Shown here: positions 53,920-64,000 of the stretch, piece after piece | Position numbering within the stretch: position 1 is the first letter of the stretch | Layout: each line of letters starts with the position of its first letter | Assembly: GCA_037127255.1 (NCBI GenBank) | Contig: JBANSL010000004.1 | Coordinates: 23,009,967 to 23,073,966, forward strand | DNA: 64,000 nt | Origin: Persicaria tinctoria | Taxonomy: Eukaryota > Streptophyta > Magnoliopsida > Caryophyllales > Polygonaceae | Reading direction: 5' to 3' | The notes under the pieces: generated by a model | The model's database searches: none | The model's input: only the letters and a program-made list of their open reading frames with translations | Told to the model about the DNA's origin: nothing | Program-made: the position numbers and the translations under genes

Positions 53920-54935
53920 GTTAATGCAAGTTCTTTACTCTCTTGATTTCTTGATTGAGTGATTTCTTTTTCGTGCCTTCTTTTTCACCATAGCCGCTGC
54001 ATAAAAGTTGAATCTTTATTATTTACCCATCAAAATTGGCACTTTATTTTTGTTATTCTTTGTTTGGATCTTTAATTTCGAAGATATTGAGTTCTTGACT
54101 GCAAGTTGTGATCTTTTATTCTTAGTTGCTACATATCATGCCTATGACTGTGATTTTTGGATTAAAAACATTATATGAACTTGCACTACTAAAGTACCCA
54201 AATTTCTCCAGTTTCTAGCCTATTTTCCTACTTTTTTTTTTTGCTTGCTTTTAGATCATTGTAGCTTGTTGATTTTTATTTTTTTCTTCCTCTTAATTTT
54301 TCGGTTGCTGCCTTCCTATTACAGCAGCTAGCTCATAGTTAAAAAAAAAAAAAACAGAAAAAGCCGAGCATAATTCAAAAAAAAAAAGAGCATTCTTTCA
54401 TTTACATTGTTGAGTTAGTAACTCTTCCTTGTTAGTTCTTTGATTGCTACATGTTAGATGATCTAATCGGTTTTAAGCATTACAAAAGAACCCTACTTGT
54501 GTGATTTTGTGTTGTATTGACACTAGAGCCTTGGTCACACCCCTCTTTCTCTGAACCGTGTTGCAACCGTCAGATAATAGTTGACGGAGTGTGTGCACTT
54601 GATTGCCCTTATGATTGCTATTGTCGATTATTACACTTTCTTATTTTTCAAGCATCACATTGTAGATCTTATTCTTCCTCAATAAGCCGCTTGTTTATAC
54701 TTGCTATCCTTGATATCCGACTTGTGGTTGATTTAAATTGCAATTTTGATTATTACTTGCTGTCTTCAATATTGCAAAATTCTGTGTCCAGGGGAATTGC
54801 TTGAATATAGTGCCTTGTTTTCTCGCTCTTTGATTTATAAAAACGTGAATCACTCTTAGGAATCACTAGAGCTTGCATTACTTGGTTTCTGGTCTTTGCT
54901 TCGTTTACTTGTTGCTCTTCTGATATTGTAGGGAC
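53920..54935 (+). other. gypsy D untranslated leader
   Basis: About 1 kb, AT-rich with poly(A) and poly(T) runs (54230-54390), collinear with the leader of element C. No gene is seen. Confidence 0.75.
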
Positions 54936-56126
54936 ATGTCGAACGATAGCGACCCCAACCGTTCCCCTACCCCACCTGCTGGCATTTCTGCTTCTGATAT
55001 GCAGTTCATTATTAACTCTGCTGTCCAAGAATCTACTCTGGTTGTGCGTAAGGAACTGGTAGAGGCTGAAAATCGTCGAGCTATCGAACGTAAAGAGGAC
55101 CGCGTATTCTTCTCTGACCTCATCAAACAGGCAGTCGCGCGACAGTTGGAGGAGGCAAAACAGGCGGAGGCTTCTGGATCTACACCTCCCTCTGGAGGTA
55201 GGCAGCCTCCCCCACCCCCAGATACTACACCTCCTTCAGTTAATGTCCCACCTACAGATAACCCCTCTTATTCGGCTAGACCTCCCCCTTCTGGTCAATT
55301 ACATTTTCAAATTAAGTCTGCTACTCCTAACCCTTTCAATAGAGAGAATGACAACGATCATCCAGCGGGCTTCAATGGACACCAAGATCGCCGTGAGCAC
55401 AGCCCACCACGGCATCAGAAAGGGAGGCCCATTCAGCGTTAGCAGCCGCCGTTTCATACTCGTGCTAACTGGGATGACAGCCGCATCAATAATGATCTGA
55501 ATGAGACGCCACATTTGGAGGATGCTTACCATGAGGTAAATCCTAACTTTGATGATTTACCCCCTCCTAATTTTGGTCATCCTAGATTTGATAATGCTCA
55601 AGGTATACAGAGATGAGATGTTAAGCTTAAATTAGAAACCTTTGATGGTAATACTGATCCTGAATCTTATCTTGTTTGGGAAAATCATACTGACTATCTT
55701 CTTGAACATTTATGCTATGAGGAAACGGAGAAGTTGGAAGTTGTTATATTGCATTTAGTAGGTAAAGCTCGCACCTGGTGGTTCCGCACTCGTGAGATGC
55801 GCCGTCGTCAGGACAAGCAACCTGTTGAAACTTGGCCACAACTTCGTTATCTCCTGAAAAAGAGACATGTTCCTGAGGAATACACGGAGTTTATGAGGAT
55901 GCAGCTCGCGTCCTGCCGCCAGGGAACTTGCTCTCCTAATGACTATAGGGATGAGCTTGAACGACTCTCGCATCAGGCTAATGTTTATCTTACTGAACGT
56001 GCTTTGTGTACTCAATTTCTTGCTGGTCTTAATATTTCTATTAAAAATCCTTTAGCTATCCATTCCATTAGAGATATTAACACTTTGACCCATAAAGCAC
56101 AGCTTCTGTATGAACAACAACAGTAG
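54936..56126 (+). pseudogene. gypsy D gag, N-terminal and capsid part
   Basis: Starts at ATG 54936 (MSNDSDPNRSPTPPAGISAS). A Pro-rich linker leads to FHTRANWDD, crossing a TAG at 55441 and a TGA near 55614. The capsid region follows (KLKLETFDGNTDPESYLVWE; LEVVILHLVGKARTWWFRTR; LASCRQGTCSPNDYRDELER; QFLAGLNISIKNPLAIHSIR) and ends at a TAG in a CAG (Gln) run near 56124. It is the complete counterpart of the gag that is partly deleted in C. It would form the particle; the three stops disable it. Confidence 0.9.
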
Positions 56127-57199
56127 CAGCAACTTCGGCAACAGAGGAATAGATTCGACCAGACCTCTCAAAGTCGCAGGTTTGTACCCTTTAACCCTTC
56201 TAGTCAATCTAAGCCTTCTACTTCTAACCCTTCTATGCAGCAAAAGGGAGTTTCCAACTCACCTCAACAGGGTTATCAGGTTGAAACTAGAAGAGTTGAT
56301 GCACCTTCTACAGATCGCAACAAAGATATCCGCTGCTTCACTTGTGGTGGTTCTGGGCATGTCTCTCGCAATTGCCCTCAAAAAAGGAAGGTTCTTCTCA
56401 ATGATTTGGGAGACCATTACTATGAGGAGGAGACTGTTGAGGACCATGTAATTTCGAGTGAAGTGGAGGAGGACCAGCCGTCTGAGCCTATTGAGGAGAT
56501 CGATAGTTCAGAGTATGACAACTTACTTTGCATTGTTAACCGGCTGGTCCTACACATTCAGGAATCTCCCATGGCTGATCAAAGGGAAAACATATTCCAC
56601 GGTAGGTGTTTAGTTCGCGAAGCGACCATAAGCCTCATCATCGACGGTGGGAGTTGCTGCAATCTCATCAGTGAAAAGGTATTGGATTTCCTCCATTTAA
56701 CTACTACTCCTAGAGATACTCACTATGGATTAAATGGCATTACGGATGACGGTTCTGATATAATGGTCACCAAACAATGTTTAGTTTCCCTTTCTATTGG
56801 AGCATATCGTGATCAAATATTATGTGATGTTGCTCGCATGGATTGTAGTCATATATTATTAGGTCGTCCTTGGTTATATGATCGTTCTGTTCTTCATGAT
56901 GGTAGTGCAAATACATATGCTTTCACTTTTGATGGGAGGAGAGTTACTCTCCTACCCCTTTTGCCACACCCTATTTTGAAGGACCAGGTTCGCAAGAACA
57001 ACAACAGGACGCCCAGAAGGAAGCTGAGAGGAAGGAGAAGCTCAAGGAGCTCTCGGCCAAACAGGCCGCACCCGCTGCCACTCCTGCCGCGCCCGCGGCC
57101 CCACCAGCAGCGCCCGCGGCTCCCTCAGCATCACCTCCTTCCCACTCGACGTCCGCTCAGCCCTCTTCTGCATCACTTAAGGGCTCTGTAGAACGTTGA
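56127..57199 (+). pseudogene. gypsy D zinc knuckle and protease
   Basis: Continues gag after the stop. It has the CCHC knuckle CFTCGGSGHVSRNC near 56334 and an acidic linker (SSEVEEDQPSEPIEEIDSSE). The aspartic protease is LIIDGGSCCNLISEKVLDFL (D-G-G active site), with CSHILLGRPWLYDRSVLHDG as its second block. The Ala/Pro-rich linker seen in C is shifted here into an Arg/Pro-rich reading (57000-57190) after a frame change near 57000. The frame closes at TGA 57197-57199. Confidence 0.9.
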
Positions 57200-57241
57200 T
57201 CCTTGGTCTCTCAACCTCTGTAAGGGACCATCAAATGGAAT

Positions 57242-58492
57242 GCTGATCGACCTCATATTCTTCTGGTAATAAAACAGGTATTACTTAATGTTGAATTGAG
57301 TCATATTCCTGCACCTATTGTTGCACTTCTGCAGGATTATCTAGATGTGCTTCCAGCTGAACTACCCCAAGGCTTGCCTCCTATTAGAAGTATTGAGCAC
57401 CAAATTGACTTTGTGCCTGGGGCAGCCTTGCCTAATCGCGCCGCTTATAGAGCTAGTCCTGAGGAAACAAAGGAACTGCAACGCCAAGTCACATAATTGA
57501 TGGATAAAGACTTTGTTCGAGAGAGCATGTCTCCCTGTGTCGTGCCTGTCATTTTGGTTCCAAAGAAGGATGGCTCCTGGCGCATGTGTGTTGATTTTCG
57601 CGCAATCAACCAAATAACGGTTAAGTATCGCCACCTTATTCCTCGTTTAGATGATATGCTTGATGAACTTCATGGTGCTGCTATTTTTTCTAAAATTGAC
57701 CTTAGAAGTTGATATCATCAAATTAGGATGAAACAGGGAGATGAATGGAAAACGGCTTTTAAAACTAAGTATGGCTTATCTGAATGGTTAGTAATGCCTT
57801 TTGGATTAACAAATGCACCTTCTACTTTTATGAGGCTTATGAACTATGTGCTTAGAAGACACTTAGGAAAATTTGTCGTTGTCTATTTTGACGATATCTT
57901 AATCTATAGTAAGAATATGCATGATCATTTAAGTCACTTAAAATTGGTTTTTGATTGTCTTAGGAAAGAGAAATTATATGCCAATTTAAAGAAGTGTTCT
58001 TTTGCATCAGAGTCTACCATTTTTCTTGGTTTTGTAGTGACTGCATCTGGATTGAAGGTAGATGAGGAGAAGGTTCGTGCTATTCACGAGTGGGCCAGGC
58101 TGAATACACCCACTCATGTCCGCTCATTCTTGGGCCTTGCTGGTTTCTATCGACGCTTTGTCAAAGACTTCAGCCTGATTGCCGCCCCCCTACATGAGCT
58201 GACAAAGAAATATGTGACATTTTGCTGGACTGACTCACATCAAAAGGCTTTCGACGCCCTCAAGGATCGCCTGACACACGCCCCAGTGCTGCAGTTACCT
58301 GACTTTGCTCAACCTTTTGAGCCCGAGTGTGACGCTTCTGGCACTAGCATTGGAGGGGTCCTACTGCAGAACAAGCGTCCCATCGCCTACTTCAGCGAAA
58401 AGTTGGGTTCCGCTGAGCTCAACTATTCTACCTATGACAAGGAGCTATTTGCACTGGTTCGCTGCTTACAGACTTGGCAACATTATCTCTAG
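57242..58492 (+). pseudogene. gypsy D reverse transcriptase and RNase H
   Basis: Contains [20 protein letters not shown], then a TAA near 57494, and [20 protein letters not shown] (keeping the Asp that C has lost). A TGA follows where RSGYHQ is expected (near 57711). [20 protein letters not shown] and [14 protein letters not shown] (catalytic YxDD) come next, then [15 protein letters not shown] and the RNase H motifs [20 protein letters not shown] and [20 protein letters not shown]. The frame ends at TAG 58490, a W-to-stop change just before PKEFVIHSDHEAL. Each piece is well conserved and only point nonsense changes break it. Confidence 0.93.
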
Positions 58493-58504
58493 CCTAAGGA
58501 GTTT

Positions 58505-60211
58505 GTGATTCATTCGGATCATGAAGCTCTAAAGTACCTCAAAGGACAAGCAGTGCTCAGCAGGCGACTTGCTCGATGGGTGGAGTTTATAGGGACCTTT
58601 TCCTATGTGGTACACCACAAGAAAGGAAAGGATAATGTGGTAGCTGACGCGCTATCACGCAGGTATGTCCTCTTAAACCATATGGATGCACATGTTTTTG
58701 GTTTTGCTTTGATAAAGGAGATGTATGCTTCTGATAGTTTCTTTAAAACTATATATGCTCAATGTGTGTCCAAAGGTGAATTTGATTCATTTTTTCTTGA
58801 TAATGGTTATTTGTTTAAGATGGGCAAGCTTTGTATCCCATCTTCTTCTATTCGCCGATTGTTAACTCAAGAAATTCATGAATCTAGAGGACATGGTGGT
58901 TTCGAAAAAAACTTAGCTGGACTTAAGGAACATTACTTTTGGCCTAAAATGTCTAATTATGTGCTGAGATTTGTCAAAAGTTGTGTTACATGTGCTAAAG
59001 CGAAATCGAAGTCTAATGCTAATGGTCTATACCAACCTTTGCCTATTGCTAATGCACCCTGGGAAGATGTTTCTATGGATTTTATTGTAGGATTGCGTAG
59101 AACGTCTAAGGGTCATGATTCCATATTTGTTGTTGTAGAGAGATTTCCAAAAATGGCTCATTTTATTCCATGTCATAAAACTGATGATGCTATTCATGTT
59201 GCTCATTTATTCTTCAAAGATGTTGTTCGCTTACATGGATTGCCATTATCTATAGTTTCTGACCGTGATCCTAAATTCTTAAGCTCTTTTTGGAAAACTC
59301 TATGGTCAAAATTGGGTACAAAATTGCTATTTTCTACTTCTTGTCACCCACAATTTGATGGCCAAACTGAGGTCACAAATAGAACTCTTGGGGCTCTCCT
59401 TAGAGTCATGCTGCGAACTAACCTCCGGAGGTGGGAAGACTGCCTACCATTTGTAGAATTTGCATATAATAGGTCTAGGCACTCTGCAACAAAGCTTACC
59501 CCCTTCGAAGTGGTATATGGCCGAAATCCATTCACCCAAGTGGACATGCTGCCTCGGCCATACAAGGACAAGGAGAGCGTGGATGCAGCTAAGCAAGTGG
59601 ACTTCATCAAAAGCTTACATGAGCGTACCAAGGCGCAGCTGGAGAGGAAGACTACGCAATACAAGGCCGCGAAGGACAAGCATCGCAAGGATGTGCAGTT
59701 CAACGTTGGTGATCTGGTCTGGCTGCATCTCAGGAAGGAAAGGTTTCCGCAACAACAGAAATCTAAGCTGGACCCCAGGGGAGATGGACCATTCAAAGTG
59801 GTTCAGAAGATGGGTCCTAATGCATACAAGCTGGATCTCCCTGCCGATAAGTACAACGTCCATTCTACATTCAACGTCACCGATCTATCCTTGTTCGTGC
59901 CTGACGATGACTCTGACGACGATTTGAGGACAAATCGAAGTCAAGTGGAGGAGAATGATGCCGTGCAATTATCGATGACTCCTGGTGACATTGAGGACAA
60001 CATGAAGGTTCCATTCGATGGTCCTGTCACTCGTGCAAGGGCCAAGAAGATTCAAAATGCAACTAAAGCTTTTCTTGTCCGTCACCATGGAAATTTAGAG
60101 CAATTGTTCAGGCCACCCTGGATCACTTGGCTCAAGGTTACACTACCAGCACAAGAAGTGAGCATGCGTCCACACACGGAGCTCATGAAGACTCGTCTGC
60201 ACCCACCATGA
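58505..60211 (+). CDS. gypsy D integrase with LTR-encoded C-terminus
   Basis: A 568-codon open frame. The RNase H end (VHHKKGKDNVVADALSRR) is followed by the integrase zinc domain (HESRGHGGFEKNLAGLKEHY...CVTCAKAK) and the core with D in WEDVSMDFIVGLRRT, D in LSIVSDRDPKF and E in FDGQTEVTNRTL. The C-terminal GPF region has NVGDLVWLHLRKERF and NVHSTFNVTDLSLF. After PPT-like GTGGAGGAGAA the frame enters the 3' LTR at 59956 and runs ~85 more residues, including GPVTRARAKKIQNATKAFLV, to TGA 60209. A tail encoded in the LTR is a hallmark of CRM-type centromeric chromoviruses. Whether this tail targets chromatin is inference. Confidence 0.93.
   Translation: MIHSDHEALKYLKGQAVLSRRLARWVEFIGTFSYVVHHKKGKDNVVADALSRRYVLLNHMDAHVFGFALIKEMYASDSFFKTIYAQCVSKGEFDSFFLDNGYLFKMGKLCIPSSSIRRLLTQEIHESRGHGGFEKNLAGLKEHYFWPKMSNYVLRFVKSCVTCAKAKSKSNANGLYQPLPIANAPWEDVSMDFIVGLRRTSKGHDSIFVVVERFPKMAHFIPCHKTDDAIHVAHLFFKDVVRLHGLPLSIVSDRDPKFLSSFWKTLWSKLGTKLLFSTSCHPQFDGQTEVTNRTLGALLRVMLRTNLRRWEDCLPFVEFAYNRSRHSATKLTPFEVVYGRNPFTQVDMLPRPYKDKESVDAAKQVDFIKSLHERTKAQLERKTTQYKAAKDKHRKDVQFNVGDLVWLHLRKERFPQQQKSKLDPRGDGPFKVVQKMGPNAYKLDLPADKYNVHSTFNVTDLSLFVPDDDSDDDLRTNRSQVEENDAVQLSMTPGDIEDNMKVPFDGPVTRARAKKIQNATKAFLVRHHGNLEQLFRPPWITWLKVTLPAQEVSMRPHTELMKTRLHPP
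59944..59955 (+). other. gypsy D polypurine tract within coding sequence
   Basis: AGTGGAGGAGAA immediately before the 3' LTR. It is read through by the integrase frame. The same arrangement exists in C. Confidence 0.7.
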
Positions 60212-61209
60212 GACAACCATACTCGGCTTGGTCTTGGAGCACTCGACATGCCTTTGGGCCGAGTTGGCCTAGACCCTTGTCGACTAGGATGGGCCAAGTA
60301 GTACTTGTGCTTGGGCCGGATTTAATTAATTACCTATGTTATTATTTTATGCAATTTAGATAAATAAGGTGGAAATTAATTATATCTCTTCTAGATATGA
60401 TCTTTGGCCACCAAGTCATTAAATATCTATCTTATTAGGATTTATTTATCTTAGATTTATTTTATTTATCTTTAGATAGAATCAATCTATCCAAACCCCT
60501 TTCCTTTGCAAGGAAGGATTGGTTAGATCTCGCATAAGTTTTCTATATATTCATATTATGCAACTTTGAATTAATTAGATTGAATAGAATTGAGAAACCC
60601 CTTTATGGATTAAACGGTTCTCGATTATCAATCCCAAAAGCTCTTGGGTTCATGAGAATTTTCGGCCATCACAATCATCACCAACATCTTGATTCCATCG
60701 AAAACCCTAAAACCAAACACATCCCTCAAACCCAGTTTCTGTCGGAAAAGAGAAGCCCATCCCCTTGGCGTTGGTCGCGGTCAGCCTCGCTCCCAGCGAG
60801 TGTGGACACCCCCTGGTGCCTGCTCCCGCGCTCCGCGTTCACCAGCGCCCGAGCACTCCCAGCGCAGCATCGCTTGCGCGCCCGCTCGCCAGCTCTCGCT
60901 CCCAACGAAGCATTCTCGCCTCCGCGCTCCAGTACCCACACACCCTGAGGCTTAACGCCTGTGTGCCCGAGACCGCGCGCCCAGTCTTCGCTTCTCTCTC
61001 GCTGTCTTTGTTTTTCTGTCGCTATTACCTAGTCAAGATTTCTGGAATTTTCTATGTTTGGAAACTGTCGCTATTTCAGAAATTTAATTACTTGTTTTAA
61101 TTATTCTAATCAGGAGATATCAAAGAGCATTGCAAGATCTAAGCAAATATAAGGCGTGGTTCTTGATCTTGAGCCCACAGGCGAAGGATCGGGTATCCCA
61201 AACGTATCA
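59956..61209 (+). repeat. gypsy D 3' LTR
   Basis: 1254 bp, the same length as the 5' LTR and closely matching it. The first 255 bp are coding in the integrase frame. Confidence 0.95.
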
Positions 61210-61214
61210 CTTTG

Positions 61215-61656
61215 ACTTAACAACGGCTTCTAGGATCGATTTCTGAATATTGTACGACGAATTTGCAAGAGTGCTCAACATAAAAGTTGTAGGTCTTTGA
61301 ATCAACTTTCCATTAAGCTATAGAACATCTCCAAGCAGGAATTTTCTGGAAAACATCAATTCAACAATAAGCTCTTCCTAGCTTGTCAAACATTCCTTCG
61401 GTGCTAAACATAAAAGTTGCCACTTTTGGCATCCATTAACATGTCAAACATTCCTTCGGTAAATCTTACTCCATCATGCCTCAAAATTGACATCGAACAA
61501 GCTCCAAATCACTTGAAAACAAATAAAAACACGAGTGTCGACATCTATTGTAGAAACAAAACCAAAAACTATATAAAAGACATGCAAAACATATAAAAAA
61601 AGACTTCAAATTGACTATAAAATATTTTCTATAACACGTAGAATATGGTGATATCA
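61215..61656 (-). repeat. element A 5' LTR, outer piece
   Basis: The remaining 442 bp of A's right LTR after element D, ending TGATATCA. With 51374-52647 it makes 1716 bp. Confidence 0.92.
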
Positions 61657-61661
61657 AGGAT

Positions 61662-62870
61662 ATTGTTGTCATTGGCAGCTCACTTTAATTGACCTCTCCT
61701 CTAGTGTGATGTGAAGAATGTTTTCCTTCATGGAATTTTGGATGAAGAAATCTACATGAGGGTGTCACCTAGCTTCACTTCTCCTTCTTCTAACAAAGTA
61801 TGTCAACTAAAAAAGGCTCTTTATTTGGCTTAAAAAGTCACCAAGGGCTTGGTTTGAGCGGTTTACAAAAGTGATGAAGGGCGCTGGTTATAAGCAAAGC
61901 CAAGGGGATCACACTTCGTTTGTCAAACATTCAACTTCAGGAGGAGTGACCATTTTATTAGTCTACGTTGATGATATCATTGTCATCAGTGACAATGAGC
62001 TGGAAAAGGAGAAGTTGAAGAAAAAGTTAGAAGCTGAATTTGAGATCAAAGCTCTTGGCAAGCTCAAGTACTTCCTTGGTATTGATGTAGCTCACTCTTC
62101 TAATTGGATTTTTATATCTCAACAAAAGTATATCACATATTTGTTGAAAAAGACAAGTAAAAGTGGTTGTAAACCAAACCACTTATACTCCCATTGATCC
62201 AAATCACAAACTTGGGCCCTTCAAAGATGACCCACAAGTGGATAAACAACGTTTGTATGGGAAATTGATCTTTTTTATCTCTTACGAGGCCGGACATTGC
62301 TTATCTTGTTTATGTCATAAGTCGGTTTATGCATGACCCGAGACAATCTCATCTTAGTGCAGTCTATCACATACTTCACTAGTTAAAAGGTTGTCCAAGT
62401 AAAGGTATACTCTTCAAAAGAGGAAACAAGTTGACCATGGAAGGTTTCACAGATGGAGACTATGTCGATTCCATTGTTGATAGAAGATCTACCTTTGAAT
62501 ATTGCATATTTCTTGGAGGAAATCTTGTTACATGGAGAAGTAAAAAATAGAAGGTTGTGGCCAGATCTTCTACTGAAGCTGAATTTAGAGATCTAGCACA
62601 TGGCTTATGTGAGATGGTGTGGTTAAGAATCATTTTGGTTGATCTAAAGATTAAATAGGAGGAACCTATGGTTCTAAATTGTGACAACAAATTTTCTATT
62701 AGCATTGCTCATAACCCGATGCAACGTGATAGGACCAAACATGTGGAGATTGATAGACACTTAATCAAAGAAAAACTGGAGGAAAGAGTGGCCCGAATTG
62801 CCTTTCTCAAGTCAGAAGATCAGCTTTTGGATTTGCTCACCAAAGGATTCCATGCATTGTTCCAGATTTG
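61662..62870 (+). pseudogene. copia E reverse transcriptase C-terminal part and RNase H
   Basis: Resumes the RT exactly after element A (LLSLAAHF; CDVKNVFLHGILDEEIYMRV) and contains the catalytic box ILLVYVDDIIVISD (YVDD) and LGKLKYFLGIDVAHSSNWIF. Frameshifts follow near 62195. RNase H is readable as FTDGDYVDSIVDRRSTFEYC and VVARSSTEAEFRDLAHGLCE, then CDNKFSISIAHNPMQRDRTK and HVEIDRHLIKEKLEERV, which are the standard copia C-terminal blocks. It ends in LLTKGFHALF. Numerous stops make it a pseudogene. A polypurine-like ACGAGGGAG precedes the LTR. Confidence 0.9.
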
Positions 62871-62925
62871 AACATTTAACTTCCAAGTTTGGATTGGTCA
62901 ACCTCTACCATCCAACACGAGGGAG

Positions 62926-63134
62926 TGTTAGCATGCTTACATTTAATTAGTTGGTTGCTACAAGCTTTTAATGTCAAATACATTAATTAGGTTTACAATG
63001 GTGTAAAGTTGCTGCATTTATTCTTTGTATCTTTCTAGTTTGCCTTCTCTTTATATTTTGTAACTTTCTCATGAATACATATAAATCTGATTTTTCTCTT
63101 CTCTAACTCTTTTTTTTTCTCTCATTTCCTAACA
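62926..63134 (+). repeat. copia E 3' LTR
   Basis: 209 bp, TGTTAGCATG...CCTAACA, followed by TTTTA (63135-63139), the right target duplication. Confidence 0.9.
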
Positions 63135-63139
63135 TTTTA

Positions 63140-63657
63140 AACACATTATAAGATACGTTACAAAAAAAGGGACAAGTCTACCTACATCCTTGGGGTTGTT
63201 TATGCCTCGTCAAAAAAAAATATTTTTTTAGTGTTAATTTTATTTTTTCCCTCAATTAAGCATCCCCACCCATAATGCATTATATAATCCAAGCACGTCC
63301 TAATTAAAAGACCAGAATGTACTGGTGGTGAGAGTCAAATTAACTACAGTAAAACCTAGCTAGCTCACCTTAAACTGTAAGTGTTTATGAATTTCCATTT
63401 AGCAGCTTAAAATGTAAATTTAGCAATATAAATCACCGTAGAGATTTTCATAGACGAGATCGATCATGGAAAAGTGTGTTGAGTTGAGCAGATCGATTTA
63501 GGTGGTGTTTGGATTATGGAAAGTGAAAGGAAATGATTCTAGCTAGGTAAGGTTTAAAACATTATTTGTTAATCATGAGCATAATAGGAAGAAAAAAAAT
63601 ACTAACAATTGGGATAAATAGGTAAGCTAGAGAAGTGGGATAAATGGGTCGCGAGGG
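63140..63657. other. AT-rich flank without recognisable genes
   Basis: No coding region or complete element is recognised. GGTGGTGTTTGGATTATGG near 63500 resembles the edge of short plant transposons, but no partner terminus was found. Confidence 0.5.
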
Positions 63658-63895
63658 ATGGGTGTCAATAAAATTAGATATGAAAAAAGCTTATGATACA
63701 GTACACTGAAATTTCACGAAAAGGGTATTAGAAAATTTTGGGTTCCACAACACTTTTATCTCCTGGGTTATGGAATGCGTTACGGCATTGTCTTTCTAAG
63801 TTCTTGTTAACAATGGACCCACTGACATATTTATTCCAACCCATGGTCTTAGGCAAGGGGACCCTCTCTCCCTCTTTCTTTTCATCCTTGGTGCC
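63658..63895 (+). pseudogene. L1-type LINE reverse transcriptase fragment
   Basis: Read on the plus strand it gives VSIKLDMKKAYDTVH, then a stop, NFGFHNTFISWVMECV, and a stop followed by [25 protein letters not shown]. These are RT motifs around the first catalytic Asp and the [10 protein letters not shown] block of plant L1 elements. It is short, has at least two stops, and is on the opposite strand from LINE F. It is a 5'- and 3'-truncated relic. Nothing downstream to 63895 extends it. Confidence 0.85.
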
Positions 63896-64000
63896 TGAAG
63901 GTTCGATAATATAAAAACAATGTAATAAGAAATACTCTAGAAGGGGGGTTGAATAGAGTATGCCCGTTTTTCGCAGAAAGTCTCAAGACTTTTGGAGCTT
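63896..64000. other. window edge, possible LTR start
   Basis: CTCTAGAAGGGGGGTTGAATAGAGTA resembles the outer part of some plant copia LTRs, but the window ends before this can be tested. Confidence 0.25.

Larger units (their letters stand above)
52648..61209 (+). mobile_element. Ty3/gypsy element 'D' (chromovirus, CRM-like), same family as C
   Basis: Two 1254-bp LTRs (52648-53901 and 59956-61209), both starting TGATGCCGTGCAATTATCG, are flanked by CTTTG (52643-52647 and 61210-61214). The internal region encodes gag, zinc knuckle, protease, RT, RNase H and integrase in gypsy order, with scattered stops. It is about 0.27 kb longer than C because it keeps the gag segment C has lost. Confidence 0.95.
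34785..61656 (-). mobile_element. Athila-like gypsy element 'A', gag-protease only, hosting B and D
   Basis: The outer bounds are TGATCGG...TGATATCA with AGGAT on both sides (34780-34784 and 61657-61661), inside the copia RT. The two LTRs become 1715 and 1716 bp once the elements inserted in them are removed. On the minus strand a tRNA-Asp-type primer site follows the right LTR, then gag, protease and an integrase C-terminal tail, then a long non-coding stretch and a polypurine tract before the left LTR. RT, RNase H and the integrase core are absent. The gag frame is heavily mutated. Confidence 0.93.
14765..63134 (+). mobile_element. Ty1/copia element 'E', host of the whole nested cluster
   Basis: Matching ~0.2-kb LTRs (14765-14966 and 62926-63134), both TGTTAG...TAACA, are flanked by TTTTA on each side (14760-14764 and 63135-63139). 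A tRNA-iMet-like primer site follows the left LTR. Removing three insertions with their target duplications (15430-17499, 18715-34180, 34785-61661) leaves about 4 kb of collinear copia DNA: GAG-pre-integrase, integrase, RT and RNase H. gag and most of protease are absent. Stops are frequent and the element is old and dead. Confidence 0.93.

Noticed and set aside
23844..60211. Integrated pararetrovirus as the source of the RT/RNase H genes
   Set aside because: Each RT lies between LTRs with target duplications and has integrase and gag. No movement-protein or coat-protein signature was seen.

Overview
This is nuclear DNA of a flowering plant (probably a eudicot, species not determinable). It is almost entirely transposable elements nested inside one another. 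The evidence is plant-specific: plant Ty1/copia and Ty3/gypsy polyproteins with tRNA-iMet-like and tRNA-Asp-like primer sites, an L1-type LINE with a DUF4283-type ORF1 and a zf-RVT tail, a Mutator-like element with a 9-bp target duplication, and one exon of a plant CCCH/RRM (RBM22/Cwc2/MAC5-type) gene. No rRNA, tRNA, CRISPR or bacterial-type gene was seen.

Layout. 1-2320 (minus): an RRM exon of a CCCH-RRM splicing-factor-like gene, a long AT-rich intron and a GC-rich candidate first exon with a TATA box; the CCCH part is not visible. 2402-3822: a Helitron-like repeat block with (TATC)n arrays, interrupted by a small hAT-like element (2705-3268). 4848-10634: a ~0.94-kb tandem duplication whose second copy is split by an internally deleted Mutator-like element (MULE, 5915-9826, 9-bp TSD). 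10635-14490: a 3'-truncated Tork/TNT1-like copia element, here called G (minus). 14765-63134: a second copia element, E (plus, TSD TTTTA), whose ~4 kb of own sequence is spread over 48 kb by nested insertions. 63135-64000: flank with a LINE RT fragment.

Nest inside E. (1) A solo LTR, H (15430-17494, TSD TCTAT). (2) A near full-length L1-type LINE, F (18715-34164, minus, 16-bp TSD), itself split by a gypsy element, C (22756-31047, minus, TSD CCAAG). (3) A gag-protease-only, Athila-like gypsy element, A (34785-61656, minus, TSD AGGAT). A's left LTR holds another gag-protease-only element, B (34903-45287, plus, TSD TTAAG), and its right LTR holds gypsy element D (52648-61209, plus, TSD CTTTG), which is in the same family as C. 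All these junctions can be read from the sequence, so the insertion order is E, then H/F/A, then C (in F) and B/D (in A).

How the parts work together. C and D encode complete gag-protease-RT-RNaseH-integrase sets, now broken by stops, and their polyprotein runs on into the 3' LTR as in CRM-type chromoviruses. A and B keep gag, protease and only the extreme C-terminal tail of integrase, so they must have moved with enzymes from a partner that is not in the window. B and its relative H are the oddest family. Their LTRs and the linker regions of B's coding frame carry the same TCGA/GATC-centred near-palindromic DNA motif many times. B also carries ~1 kb of its host LTR's 3' flank between its 5' LTR and its primer site, which looks like a repair or conversion scar.
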